The position numbers were made by a program, and so were the translations under genes. From NCBI GenBank assembly GCA_047967505.1, contig CM106540.1: a DNA stretch of 64,000 bases; one strand, given 5' to 3'. The notes beneath the pieces were generated by a model that ran no database searches, was not told the DNA's origin, and saw only the letters and a program-made list of their open reading frames with translations. This stretch comes from Dipteris shenzhenensis (Eukaryota; Polypodiophyta; Polypodiopsida; Gleicheniales). Within the stretch, counting starts at the first letter, position 1; each line of letters opens with the position of its first letter. This document shows, in pieces, positions 22,310 through 32,230 of this stretch.

Positions 22310-23540
22310 CTAACTGTTCAACCAATCCTCGACCACTTTCATCGGTTGTGAGAACTTGCACATTCTCAAAAGACGAGGTGCTGCAACTTCAAAAGGATGT
22401 GTAGTTTGAGAGCTCCACTACCCTCTTTGCATTATTTATGGGTCCCACCCTTCCACATCATAATCTAGGGACTAGATGCTTGCTGCCTCACCTACAAACC
22501 TCGCCCCCTACCTTTTTTATGTTTGATTCTTGGGATGAGGTTTCTTTTAGATGGCTTTTGATACTCCTAGAGCCGCAAGCATAGTGATCAAGGCTAGCTC
22601 CTTAGCGCTTGGTTCATCCTTCTCTTTAGGTTTAGAGAAGCAAAGGTCTTCATCAAGTTCCCCGGTTTGCCTCATGTTTATCATCGACTCCTTGCCACAA
22701 TTGGAGCTTCTTTTGGGCACAGAGATCCCCCCCCCCCCTCTTTTCTCTGGTGTACCTTTTCGTAGCGGAGGCGATAAGGTTTGATGGGGTTCTCAGGGTT
22801 AGTGTTATCCTGGCTGACCCTTACATATCTAATGACCACATTATGCTCCAACTTCCGGACAACTCTCTATTTTGGCAGAGAGTCGAGATCACGGGCAGGT
22901 AGGATCAGTGGTCCGATTTGTAGGACATTTGGGCATTTTGTTAGAGAATGCCCAAACAAGAAAAAGCCCAAGAATTCTTCTAGTATGGCCCCTCCTCATT
23001 AGAGCATTCCATTGGCACCTCCTACACATCCAGCATCCGTTGCACGTCCCGCACCCGCTGCATGTCCTGCACCTACTACTTCCTATTGGGCTGCGGTTAG
23101 AGTTGGCATTGGTTCACCATCTACAAATCAAGAGACTCCTCTCTTGTCCTTGACCCAGCTCTGGTTGCAGTAGTGATGATATTCCTTCAAAACCATCTCC
23201 AGATCTTGGCCTTTCTTCTCATTCTGAGCAGCCCCCTTGCACTTTAATACTACAAACACCTATTACTGATCAAGAAAAATATGTGGTTCCTGCCTACACA
23301 ATTCTCTTGTAGGCAAGGATCTTACGGACTCTAGCACCACGTCTCATTCAGAGGAACTCTCTCTCTGCTCTGGCTGATTTTGGAGAGGTAGAGTTTGTGC
23401 CCTCCACCTTTGGTGACGTTCTTCTTCCCTTCCTATAGATAGAACATCCTCTTCCATAGATGTGGGGGTCCTTTCCCATGTGGATTTTTATCCTCTCCAC
23501 TATTTCAGGAGATCTTCTTCATAGGACGGAGGTGTTTTTG
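22310..23540 (+). pseudogene. Old L1 ORF1 (DUF4283/CCHC type), decayed
   Basis: It aligns with the ORF1 of the deletion derivative at 36940-37605: DEVLQLQKDV, then GSHPSR-like and AALPG-like blocks with many stops, then a poor match to the FF-VVFDS segment. A CCHC-like knuckle is visible as CRTFGHFVRECPNKKKPKN near 22920-22975, followed by a proline-rich tail. Expected function in L1: RNA-binding ORF1 protein. It is not functional here. Confidence 0.7.
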
Positions 23541-23544
23541 CCAC

Positions 23545-24540
23545 TAAGCCAAATAAGATTCTAGCTATCCACACACCTTCCAGGAGCTAGTTCCTCTGAT
23601 CTGCCACCAGCCAAAAGCCCTGCCAGGTCCCAGCTTGCAAGAGCGCCCTTTCCAAGAGCTGTCCCAGCAAACCGCAATCCACTAGGAGCCTCTTCAAGGT
23701 TGTTTGCTGAAATCGCAATCCACCAAGGTGCCTTCCACGACAGGCGCTTGCACTTCAGCTTCTAGGTAGGGCGATTCACTGTTTTGCGTGCTTCCAGGGC
23801 TGATCTAGTTGGTTCGCAGGTTGTAGGAGCCTGCAAGGGCTGCTTTGTGATTATGCAATTTACTAGGGGGCTCTTCCTGTCAGTCGCTTCCAATTTCACA
23901 TCTATATGGGCTGCTCCGGTTCCTCTAGCAAGTTGCCTATAGGTTTTCAGATCTACCAGGGCCATCCAGGGCTTCCAGGGTTGGTGATTTTCTCCAGTAG
24001 GCCTTTTGGCTTGGCGATTTTCCTCCAGCAGGTTTCCAGGGTTCCCTTTGCTCATTTTCACTTGCCAAGATGCCAGAGAACTTGACTAGGGAGATTCGTT
24101 TTCATGCTTGCTGCTCTCCCAGGGTTTCCCGAGCCTTCCAATTTGTTGATTTCTTTTCAAAAGCTTTCCTACTGCCTCGAAACCTTCAGATCCTATTGCT
24201 TTGTTGCAGCTAGCCTTTCTCTTTGCCAAGAACAGCTAGGTTTGGTTGTTTTGCCGGCCTCTGTCTTGCTAGGACTAGGTATCATAGCCGCTAGGACAGA
24301 TTTGGCTGATTTCTCTCTTGCCAGGACTCCCTTGATGAGTATCAGAGCTGCCAGGTTAGAACCCTGAGCCAAAATCGGAAGAAGGGGTGCCATGGGATGT
24401 GCACTGGACTAGGATGCCTTTTCTGTGATTGCATAGCACGACGAAGTGCCTGTGAACAAATTATTCAGTTGGTTGATTGATGCACAACAATGCTTTCTTT
24501 GTATTTGAATGTCTTCTGAATAAAAGATAAAGAAATACCA
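23545..24540. other. Unassigned block inside old L1, possible LTR fragment
   Basis: It has no match to the L1 copies here. It repeats CCAGGG/CCAGCA words with loosely repeated phrases (TTCCAGGGTTGGTGATTTTC-like). GTATCAGAGC at 24339-24348 resembles the last 10 bases of an initiator tRNA-Met primer site. It could be a solo LTR plus a little internal sequence inserted in the L1, but I see no target duplication. Confidence 0.35.
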
Positions 24541-24559
24541 AAAGGGGCGCTAAGTTTAG

Positions 24560-24917
24560 GGCCAATCTGGTGTCTGGTACAAGACGAGGGCGATCTAGCT
24601 CTTAGGTGTTGTATTCTGAGTGGTTCTAGTTTGCTGTGGAAAGTTCTAAGTGGCTGAAAATTAAGTATTTGCTGGTTATTAACTGTTCACTACCCTTTGG
24701 AGATCCGGAAGGCCGGTTTACTCGAGCTAGTACCAGAAGACATGAGGTTTTTAGGGGGGAGGTTGGCCTCCGTTGTCAACACTTAGCAACCCTGCAGTAG
24801 AGGAAAAAGTAGAAGTGCCCTATACATTCTTCGATTTATGAGTGCCTTGCTACAGTAAGGGTTCATCAGCAAGTTCTTTTGGATTAGAGAGTAGAGTATG
24901 CCTTTCATGCACCACGC
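24560..24917 (+). pseudogene. Old L1 ORF2, endonuclease-RT linker
   Basis: It is alignable base by base with the younger L1 (28230-28430 reversed), for example GCTAGTACCAGAAGACATGA, TGCAGTAGAGGAAAAAG and CTACAGTAAGGGTTCATCAG. Several stops. It ends at the 10-bp target site of the younger L1. Confidence 0.7.
24908..24917. repeat. Left target site duplication of young L1
   Basis: tgcaccacgc, repeated at 31302-31311. Both copies are within alignable old L1 sequence, so the element removed at this site is the younger L1. Confidence 0.9.
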
Positions 24918-24933
24918 TTTTTTTTTTTTTTTT

Positions 24934-25302
24934 CAAGAAAGAGACTTCTATTAAGTAAGAGAAAAAACCCGCGAGAGCAAGCTCAAAGCGGAATCCATCA
25001 TGAAACCATGAGGATAAATAAACCCCCTCAAAATGAGGTGGAAAACAACCAAGGCTGAGGCTAAAAGTGCCACCTCAACCCTGTAAGAGTCTCAAAGAAG
25101 AAAGGAGAATCCTTCCATTCCCTGAAGGAAGAAGCCCTCCTAGTTGAGGCTGCACAGGAGTCTCCCTGCATACTCGTCCATACGGCCATCAAGGTATGTA
25201 TGGTGTCTGTCCAGATATGTCTATCCAGATACTAGCCAATGTGTGCGAGGGATGAACCTAAGTTCCCTCCAATGCCTCTATGCATCTGGCTCTCCAGATA
25301 TG
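24934..25302 (-). other. 3' UTR of young L1
   Basis: On the minus strand it ends TACTTAATAGAAGTCTCTTTC before poly(A). The same ending occurs at 39080-39120, 42150-42190 and 42798-42830, marking at least three other family members. The upstream end of this stretch still encodes a degraded C-terminus (HIWRAR-like). Confidence 0.8.
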
Positions 25303-26355
25303 CTAGGCTACTTTGCTCGCCAAAATCTCCCAAGAGGTATCCACAGAGGCATGTACAGCTGCAAAAGGAAGGTGTGGTACCACATCCAAAGACCAGGACT
25401 CAACTTGATAACGTCGAATCGAAATGGCCCAAGAAGAGTCAAGTCTCTCATAGAAGACCTGAGGCCCCGTAAGAGAAAGCCAAGCCACTGAGCCCCATGT
25501 CATAAAGAATGGGGAGTGGGCAAAGTGACTGAAAATCTTGGCTACCTCCATCCAAATCATCCTCGCCTGTCTACAATCCAATAAGCAATGCTGGATCGTC
25601 TCAAAAGCAGAGAGGCAACGAGGGCAAGAAGGGTCGGCTCCGAATCTGGATCTCCAAAGGTTCAATGCAATCCCACCATGGATAGAAAGCCAAAAGAAAA
25701 GAGTGATCTTTCTATTCCTGTGGGATTTCCAGAGTCTCTTCCAGAAGCACCTTTGCAAATCCACAGTGATATCAAATGCCTCCCAATGAGGAATTCTGGA
25801 AGGTCTCCAACCTCTACTACTGAGTTGGAATCTCCTGGCATTACTGACCGTGTAGCGAAAGAAGGGGATGCTCTTCTCTCGATGCCCTGCGTCAATCCAC
25901 TCCCACTCTCCAAGGTCCCACTGCAAATACCTAATGGGAATTCCCTCATAGAGCCAAAGTCTCCAAGATCCGGTGGAGAGAAACCGGGGGTCTGGGTCAA
26001 GGAACCACTCTGAAACTAATCCCTGCACCAAAAGACCTACAACCCTGATAGGCTGAAAAGCAGACTCAAGCAAGATGTCCTCTGTGGACTTGAACAATCT
26101 GCCACCATCATGCACGCCAAAAACCAAGGCATCCTCATGTGCATCTCGAAAGGCCAAAACTTGAAGAGGAACACCCCCTCTCATAAAAGCACCTGCCCAA
26201 GTGGAGCAAGTGAGTGGCATATCATCTATGTCTACCCAATCCACTGGAAGGGCTGCCTCAATCTGCAAGATCCTCCCTGCACTCCCTCTGAGATGTCCTG
26301 TCAACTGAGATTTAGACTCCTTTGGAAGCCTGCAGAAAGCTTTCCATGACCCCAA
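25303..26355 (-). CDS. Young L1 ORF2 C-terminal part with zf-RVT domain (fragment)
   Basis: A 350-residue open piece starting at GSWKAFCRLPKES. It has LFFWLSIHGGIALNLWRSRF followed by the zinc-binding CPRCLSAFETIQHCLLDC, the zf-RVT domain that ends plant L1 ORF2 proteins. An in-frame stop falls after EILASKVA, where the derivative at 38760 reads on as HIWRARYTEALEG. The RT lies upstream in another frame, so this is a fragment of a broken ORF2 and not a separate gene. Confidence 0.85.
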   Translation of the reverse strand: MGSWKAFCRLPKESKSQLTGHLRGSAGRILQIEAALPVDWVDIDDMPLTCSTWAGAFMRGGVPLQVLAFRDAHEDALVFGVHDGGRLFKSTEDILLESAFQPIRVVGLLVQGLVSEWFLDPDPRFLSTGSWRLWLYEGIPIRYLQWDLGEWEWIDAGHREKSIPFFRYTVSNARRFQLSSRGWRPSRIPHWEAFDITVDLQRCFWKRLWKSHRNRKITLFFWLSIHGGIALNLWRSRFGADPSCPRCLSAFETIQHCLLDCRQARMIWMEVAKIFSHFAHSPFFMTWGSVAWLSLTGPQVFYERLDSSWAISIRRYQVESWSLDVVPHLPFAAVHASVDTSWEILASKVA

Positions 26356-26358
26356 TGA

Positions 26359-28230
26359 TCAGGCAGGTCCCCTCTCCCATCTGGACCACTGCATGTAGAG
26401 TGAAGCACCAAGTGGTCTGCCAAGATCATCCAATATACTGTCATTCCACATGATCGGTTGCCTATCGATCTCTTCACGAGAGGAAGGGGGAATCCTCCGA
26501 AGAGTACTCCTGAAGCTGGCCCATGCTTTCAGGATGGCAACCATGAGAGGGGACGAAGGAGACCTGAGGTGTGCTGCGGTGAAAATCCACCTAATACTGC
26601 CCATCCAGTCTCCTCCTAAGAAGGTGTGCACGTCTGTATGCTGCTAATAAAAAGTGCCTTCCATGGCTCCTGCCTTGGCATAAGTCCCCGCACCACCAAA
26701 GCTCTGTATTGTAAATCTGGATCAATAATATCGAGACCCCCTTTCTGTGTAAGGAGGATGAGGGTCTCCCAAGCCACCCTGGCTAACGCATCTGCTGTGC
26801 CATCAAGCCCACTCCAAAGAAAATTTATGATCGGTCTCTTGAGCTGAATAATGCAATCCCTAGAACGGCACCAGCATGAACAAACAAACCATGCCGTGGC
26901 CAAGAGGACCTGGTTGACCACCACAACTCTAGAGGCAAGATGGCTGAGCTCCAAAACGGGAGCAAACTGCTGCATGGAAGAAATATCCAAGCCGACTTGG
27001 CAGCCCAAATACCTGACTGGCACACCCCTCTGAACCCAAGTGAATCCTGTGTCAAGCCCCCAACTTGGAGTGTCCTCGTCACTGATCCAAAAGCCATTGG
27101 ATTTATGCCAATTTATCTGTGCCCCCGCCACCAAACAAAATAAATCCAATGCTGTCCTCAAAGAAGTGAGCGTCTGTGGTGTGGCATCCAAATAAACTAC
27201 TGTGTCATCTGCCAACTCACTGTCAAGTAGCTCCTCTTCCCTTCTGATGCGAAGTCTCAGCCCAAAAATGTCAGCTTGAGATCTAATATAGATACTCATA
27301 GCTTCAGCCACAAATAAAAAAAGAAAAGGAGACATCCTTGATGGACTGATCTGGAAATCTGAAATCTCTCACCCCCTACCCCACCAATAAGTACCTGGCT
27401 ATGGGCTGATCTATACAAAGAGGAAACACCTCTGATCCAAGCATCTGTAAAGCCAAAACGTAGAAGGGTGCCCTCCAAAAAAGCCCAATCTACTCTGTCA
27501 TAAGCTTTCTTAAAATCCAAAAGTAGAATGGCTAGATTCTGGCCGCTCTGCATGGCCCACTCTAAAGCTTCCCAAAAGGAGAAAATGTTATAAAAAATGC
27601 TTCTACCATGCACAAATCCCGTCTGAGTGTCAAGAATAAAATCTAGGAGAAGGGGCTGCAATCGGAGGCTGATTGCTTTGGCCAGAATCTTGTAACATGC
27701 CCCCAAAAGTGTGATAGGCCTCCACTGGGACACTAAATTTTGGCAACCTCCTTTCGGGATAAGGTGGATGAGACCCTCTGTAAGCGACCCAGGCATCTCG
27801 CCCGAGTCCCAAATGCCCTATAGGGCCGATGTAATGTAGTCTCCAATCATATCCCAAAATGCAATGAAGAAAGAAGGGGTGAGGCCATCCGAACCTGGGC
27901 ACTTGCCCTTGTGAAGGGCTAAAAGTGCAGTCCTGAACTCTGTGTTGGTGAAAGGTGCATCAAGCAAAACATGCATATCCGATTTCACCAACAAAGGGAT
28001 GCTCTGCCAAACAACCTCTCTAGCATCCTCTCTATCTTGTGTGCTGGGATCTGCAGTAAAATGGGCGGCATAAAAATCTGAAGCTGTGCGCATGATGTCA
28101 TCTGGATCTATTTGTAAAACCCCATGTGAGTCAATAAGCTGGGATATACTCTCTCCACTATGTCTAGGGCCAAGAGTAGAGAAAAAGAGTTTATTGACTC
28201 TGCCACCCATCTGAATCCAGAAGGACTCCC
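26359..28230 (-). pseudogene. Young L1 ORF2 reverse transcriptase
   Basis: From the high-coordinate end: MGGRVNKLFFSTLGPRHSGE, FTNTEFRTALLALHKGKCPG, a stop after YITSAL, LIHLIPKGGCQNLVSQWRPI, DTQTGFVHGRSIFYNI, LLLDFKKAYDRVDW, then a frame change at SVHQGC. The next frame has SPFLFLFVAEAMS and SELADDTVVYLDATPQT with the catalytic A-D-D, then INWHKSNGFW and VPVRYLGCQVG. The final frame ends SIQTCTPS at 26616, followed by one more short piece (26631-26359). All RT motifs are recognisable but spread over several frames. Confidence 0.9.
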
Positions 28231-28299
28231 ATGCATGAAAGGCATACTCTGCTCTCTGATCTTAGCAATGTCTGCTGATGAGCCCTTGCTGCAACAAGG

Positions 28300-28990
28300 C
28301 GCTCCTAAATCCAAGCATTTGAAGGCCGTTTCTGTTCTTCCCTCTGCAAAGCTGCCAACTGCAGGCAAACACCAATCTCACGTCTGGGAATATCTCGTCT
28401 CCTGGTACTAGCAATTGAGTGGTAGAAGTTGCTAATACCAGAAAGGGCAGCAGCTACATCTGATGGAGATGGCTGCCCACCCTGGACATGAGAAACCCAT
28501 ATCTGTAGGGCTGCCTCTGTATACAAGGCATCTGGAATCCTAATGCTGGCAGACCGGACTCTCATGTGAGGCTCTGAGATAGCCAACACAACAAGAAAGT
28601 GGTCTGAAGTGGAAACCCCAGCAGCAATGCATACCGATCCACCTCTATCTAGTGCCCAATCATCTACATAGAATCTATCAATGCATGCATGAATAGGCAT
28701 CTGCTGCATCCTATTCGACCAAGAGAACAGGAGGGACTATGGCTGAATAAGAAAGGCATTGTCCAACCGAGTATCTCTGCCACAGTAGTGAAAAAGGAAG
28801 GCATCCCAAGCTGCTCTCTCCAAAGAGTGAAGTCCTCCTTCTCTACCCCCTTTTTTGTCTGACGGTAACTCAACCATGTTAAAGTCACCTCCAATCACCC
28901 ATGAATCCGCAATGGGGGCCCAGGAGAGCAAATCCTTCCACATAATGACACGTTCCCCTCTAATTTCAAAGGCGTATCAGGTTAAGGAAA
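28300..28990 (-). pseudogene. Young L1 ORF2 endonuclease
   Basis: AP-endonuclease-like domain: WVIGGDFNMVELPSDKKGG near 28890, CGRDTRLDNAFLIQP near 28770, HACIDRFYVDDWALDRGG near 28650, and STSDHFLVV near 28590 with the catalytic S-D-H. A stop and frameshift separate the second and third blocks. The N-terminal part (28990-29190) is too decayed to follow. Confidence 0.85.
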
Positions 28991-29189
28991 CCAACCTTAC
29001 GCCTTCCAATCAAGAGAATAATCCACTAAGCTCTAGAGGGGATAATGACTCCGTGTCCAACAACTAAGGAGAGAACCGACTGTAAAACTGAAATAGAAGT
29101 GCCTCTCCTAGTGCCCAAGGCAAGCGACCGAAACGTATGGCTAGAAAGCAACTTACCTGACTTGGCACAATCTCTAGAATCCAGTTGTG

Positions 29190-30523
29190 CTACTGAATAA
29201 ATAAGATATCAATGGAACCCCCAGTAACACGAGTGCGAAGGATCCCTTTTGAGGGAAGAGAATCAATCCCCTTCCCCCTATCCAAGGGAGGAAGTGAGGA
29301 CTGCTCAGGACGACCCTGTGTCTGCACGGCCGTAGAGACCTCTCTTGCCTCGGGGAGAGTGTCTGGCACCGCTGGGTCCAGGGGAGAAGCTCCAACCGGG
29401 TAGGAGGTCGAAGCTGAAGCGTCTCGGAGTGTGTGAGCTGAGACTGAAGGGATAGCCCGAGCTGAAGCAGAGTCCACTAGTGCATCCTCGTGAACTGAAG
29501 GTGGAATTTGCACACGAACTGGAACCCATTGGTATGCTACGGATGCCCCTGAAGGTCGTGAGGCACCGGAGGCAAAAGGCGGCGGTACCAAAGGAGCGCT
29601 TAGTCGATGAGGAGCACTCTGGTGAGTAGGAGTTGTACCACCACCCTGAGGAGGACCGCCCTATCGAGGCCGAGGAGTAGGTGCCAGACCTGTACCACCC
29701 CCCTGTCGAGACCGAGGAGTAGGTGCTAGACTTGTACCATCCCCCTGTCGAGGCCGTGGGACGGTAGCTGTACCAAAGGGCTTCTTGGGCCTTTTCTTCT
29801 TCCTAGGGCAATCCCTGCAAAGTGTCCAATGGTCCTGCATATCCGACACTGGTCCTACCTACTTGCAATCTCTACTCTCTGATGAAAAAAGGAACCATTC
29901 GGGCGCTGGAGCATAACATGGTCCATCGTGAGGTTAGGATCCTTACGGAGGACCCTAACTCTAGGTACCCCATCAGCCTTGATTGCCTATGCTGCAGTCA
30001 ATGGCAACCCAGGGAGGGGTGGGATCTCAGCAACCACGCCGAAATGCTCCCCAATAACAGAAAGAAGTCGATGGTAAACTTGGGGAAGCTCTGGAAATCT
30101 GATGAAGAGCGAAAATTTTTCCTTATCTGCCTCCACTGGGTCGAAACCAATATCGAAGGCGTCAAAGAAAATCTTCTCGTGTCCTAGGTGTAAAAACTCA
30201 GCTTTGAGCATGGTGCTCGCAGCCTCTACAGTGTCAAAAACAACCTCGAAAAAACCTCATCCCAGAAGACAGACATCTAAAAGTCGTGGAGTGAGGTCTG
30301 GGGGAAGAGCCGCAACCATCCAGTCTCTGGCTTGGGATCTGGAAGGGTGAGACCCGAAGATGCGTGCAATCAACGTGGTAGAGCATTCAATTTCTACGTC
30401 CTTCTTGAGCTGCTGCAACTCATCTTCAGAAAATGTAATAGTTTTCGCGGCCGGTGGAGGTGGAATAGGATTGGCTGACAGAATACCCATCGCCAATCGA
30501 GGTGAGGAGGCGGATTTGAACAA
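29190..30523 (-). pseudogene. Young L1 ORF1 (DUF4283-like, CCHC knuckle)
   Basis: The start MFKSASSPRLAMGILS is at 30523. DELQQLKKDVEIECSTTL and FGSHPSRSQARDWMVAALP are followed by a stop and frameshift. Then FDIGFDPVEADKEKFSLF and LPQVYHRLLSVIGEHFG (DUF4283 core) appear. The knuckle region reads TLCRDCPRKKKRPKKP with its first cysteines in another frame. A proline/serine-rich tail ends DRGKGIDSLPSKGILRT and stops at 29190. ORF1 of plant L1 binds the element RNA. Here it is in at least three frames. Confidence 0.82.
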
Positions 30524-30559
30524 TTTTGAGGCTTCATCCGCTCCAAAAAACGCTGCAAG

Positions 30560-31301
30560 AGAAGGAAAGAGGGGGGAGACAAGAAGTAGGGTAGGGAGCT
30601 TTGGAGAGGAGAGGGTTGAGGCGGGGCGGTAGGGAGCGGGGTAGAAGAGAAGGGGGTAGAGGAGAGCAAGGTAGGATAGGGAGGAAGAGGCGGGGGGGTA
30701 GGGAGTGGGGAAGAGGGGGGGGGCTGAGGCGTAGGGAAGGGAGCGGGGTAGAGGGCAGAGTAGGGGGCCGGGTAGAGGCGGCGGAGGGAAGGGAGCGGGG
30801 TAGAGGGCGAGGTAGGGAGCGGGGTAGAAGCATGGGTAGGGAGCGGGGTAGAGGGCGGGGTAGAAGGCGGGGGTAGGGAGCGGGGTAGAGGGTGGGGTAG
30901 AAGGCGAGGTAGGGAGCGGGGGTAGGAGGCGAGGTAGGGAGCGGGGGTAGAAGGCGAGGTAGGGAGGGGGTAGAACGGAGCGGCTGAGAGGGGAGGGGGC
31001 GAGCTAAGAGGGGGTAGAAGGGAGCGGGCTGAGAGGGGAGGGGGCGGGGCTGAGAGGCAGGGAGGGGGCGGGCTGAGAGGGAGAGGAGAGGGAGCGGGCT
31101 GAGGCAGGGAGGGGGCGGGCTGAGAGGAAAAGGAGGAGGAGGGAAGGAGGGGCTGAGGGAGGGGGAGGGGGAGGGGGAGGGGCTGAGGGCGAGGGAGGGA
31201 GGGAGGGAGGGAGGGAGGGGCTGAGGGAGAGGGGGCAGCAAGGGAGCGGGGAGGAGCAGCAGCTCACCTGTACCAAGATTTTACCAAGTAAGGATTTGGC
31301 C
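30560..31301 (-). other. Pyrimidine-rich 5' UTR of young L1
   Basis: About 700 bp that is almost all purine on the plus strand (GGGAGCGGGGTAGAGG-type units), hence CCCCTCTACCCCGCTCCC-type in the element RNA. The first 40 bases of the element (31262-31301) are mixed sequence. Open frames here are proline- or glycine/arginine-rich and are composition artefacts. The derivative at 36130 has the same kind of 5' region. Confidence 0.8.
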
Positions 31302-31311
31302 TGCACCACGC
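31302..31311. repeat. Right target site duplication of young L1
   Basis: tgcaccacgc, identical to 24908-24917. Confidence 0.9.
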
Positions 31312-32045
31312 ATTTTGGACTCAATTAGGAGGAAGATTTAATAAGCACTCATTATCTACTCTTGGCTCAAGACATGGTAGAGAAAGTGTTTCTCAACTTA
31401 TTGAATCTGATGAGTATTTATAGTCAGATCCCAATGGCGTCTTATGTATTGCTTATTGATTTTTAGGCCTTCCTTCTTTCATTAGAAAGATGATGCCAAA
31501 TATAGAGTTAGCAAGCTATTCCAGCATTGGTGAAACCAAATATGAGAGTCTTACTTGATGCACCTTTCACCAATCTCGAATCTAGGACTGCATTTCTTGC
31601 CCTTCACAAAAGGCAAGTGCCCAGATTTAGAAGGGTTAACACTCTTATTTTCCATTGCTTCTCGAGACATTATTGTGGACCAGATTACCTCAAACCTGCA
31701 GGGCGTTTGGGACTCTGATTGTTCTTCCTGACTCAATTACAGAGGGTCTCATTCATCGTATCCCATAGGGGGGTTGCAGAAATTTGGTTTCCGAATGGAG
31801 GCCAATCACCCTTTTGGGCACTTTTTATAAGATTTTGGTCAAAGTTATCTATTTGTGTTTGCAGCCCCTCTTCTGCATCTTATTCATGATACACAAGCAA
31901 GCTTTGTGCATAGACAAAATGTTTTAATTATCATTTGGGAGGCTTCCGAATGAACTATGCAAAGTGGCCAAAGGTTAGTCATTCTACTCTTAGATTTCGA
32001 ATAAGCTTATGATAGAGTAGATTGGGTTTTCTTGGAGGGTATGAA
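31312..32045 (+). pseudogene. Old L1 ORF2, right part (RT N-terminal half)
   Basis: Continues the old L1 past the nested element. LNLLNLMSIYS and VKPNMRVLLDAPFTNLESRT match the young copy motif VKSDMHVLLDAPFTN. Traces of the fingers (WFPNGGQSPFW for QWRPI) and of AYDRVDWVFLEG follow in shifting frames with many stops. It ends at the copia D LTR-like sequence. Confidence 0.75.
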
Positions 32046-32230
32046 GGCAAAAAGGAGATGGAGAGCAAGCCACACAAAATGTCTGAATAGAAGAGATAAG
32101 GGAAAACCAACAAAAGGAGAAGGTTTTGTCTAAGTGACAAAACCTTATCCTATCCATAAATTGTAGTTAGGGATTCTAACTATGGTTAGGGGGAAAACCT
32201 CTAATGAGGGAAAAGTGTCCCTAACCCACT
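32045..32230 (-). repeat. LTR-like end of copia D with hairpin
   Basis: On the minus strand it starts TGGGTTAGGGACAC and ends near GTGTGGCTTGCTCTCC, loosely resembling the LTR of elements A and B. It contains an 11-bp stem (AAGGTTTTGTC and its complement, 5-base loop) at 32120-32146 and a shorter inverted repeat GTTAGGGATTCTAAC. No second LTR is in the window, so the ends are uncertain. Confidence 0.4.

Larger units (their letters stand above)
22166..24917 (+). mobile_element. Old L1 LINE, left part
   Basis: A decayed plus-strand L1 of the same family as 24918-31301. It starts just after the LINE-R copy 1 tail with a short pyrimidine-rich stretch, has a degenerate ORF1, an unrelated block (about 23545-24540), then the segment linking endonuclease and RT. 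It continues at 31312 on the far side of the younger L1. Confidence 0.75.
24918..31301 (-). mobile_element. Full-length L1-type LINE nested in old L1
   Basis: A 6.4-kb minus-strand unit with a 16-base poly(A) tail (T run at 24918-24933), 3' UTR, ORF2 (zf-RVT, RT, endonuclease), ORF1 and a pyrimidine-rich 5' UTR. A perfect 10-bp duplication flanks it. Domain order and duplication show a full-length target-primed insertion. Both ORFs now carry several frameshifts and stops. Confidence 0.93.

Noticed and set aside
24750-24770. AGGGGGGAGGT read as a polypurine tract next to an LTR
   Set aside because: The sequence aligns with the endonuclease-RT linker of the younger L1, so it is decayed coding sequence.
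30534-31241. 235-codon proline/serine-rich protein
   Set aside because: Pyrimidine-only 5' UTR of an L1; frames on both strands are open because of composition.
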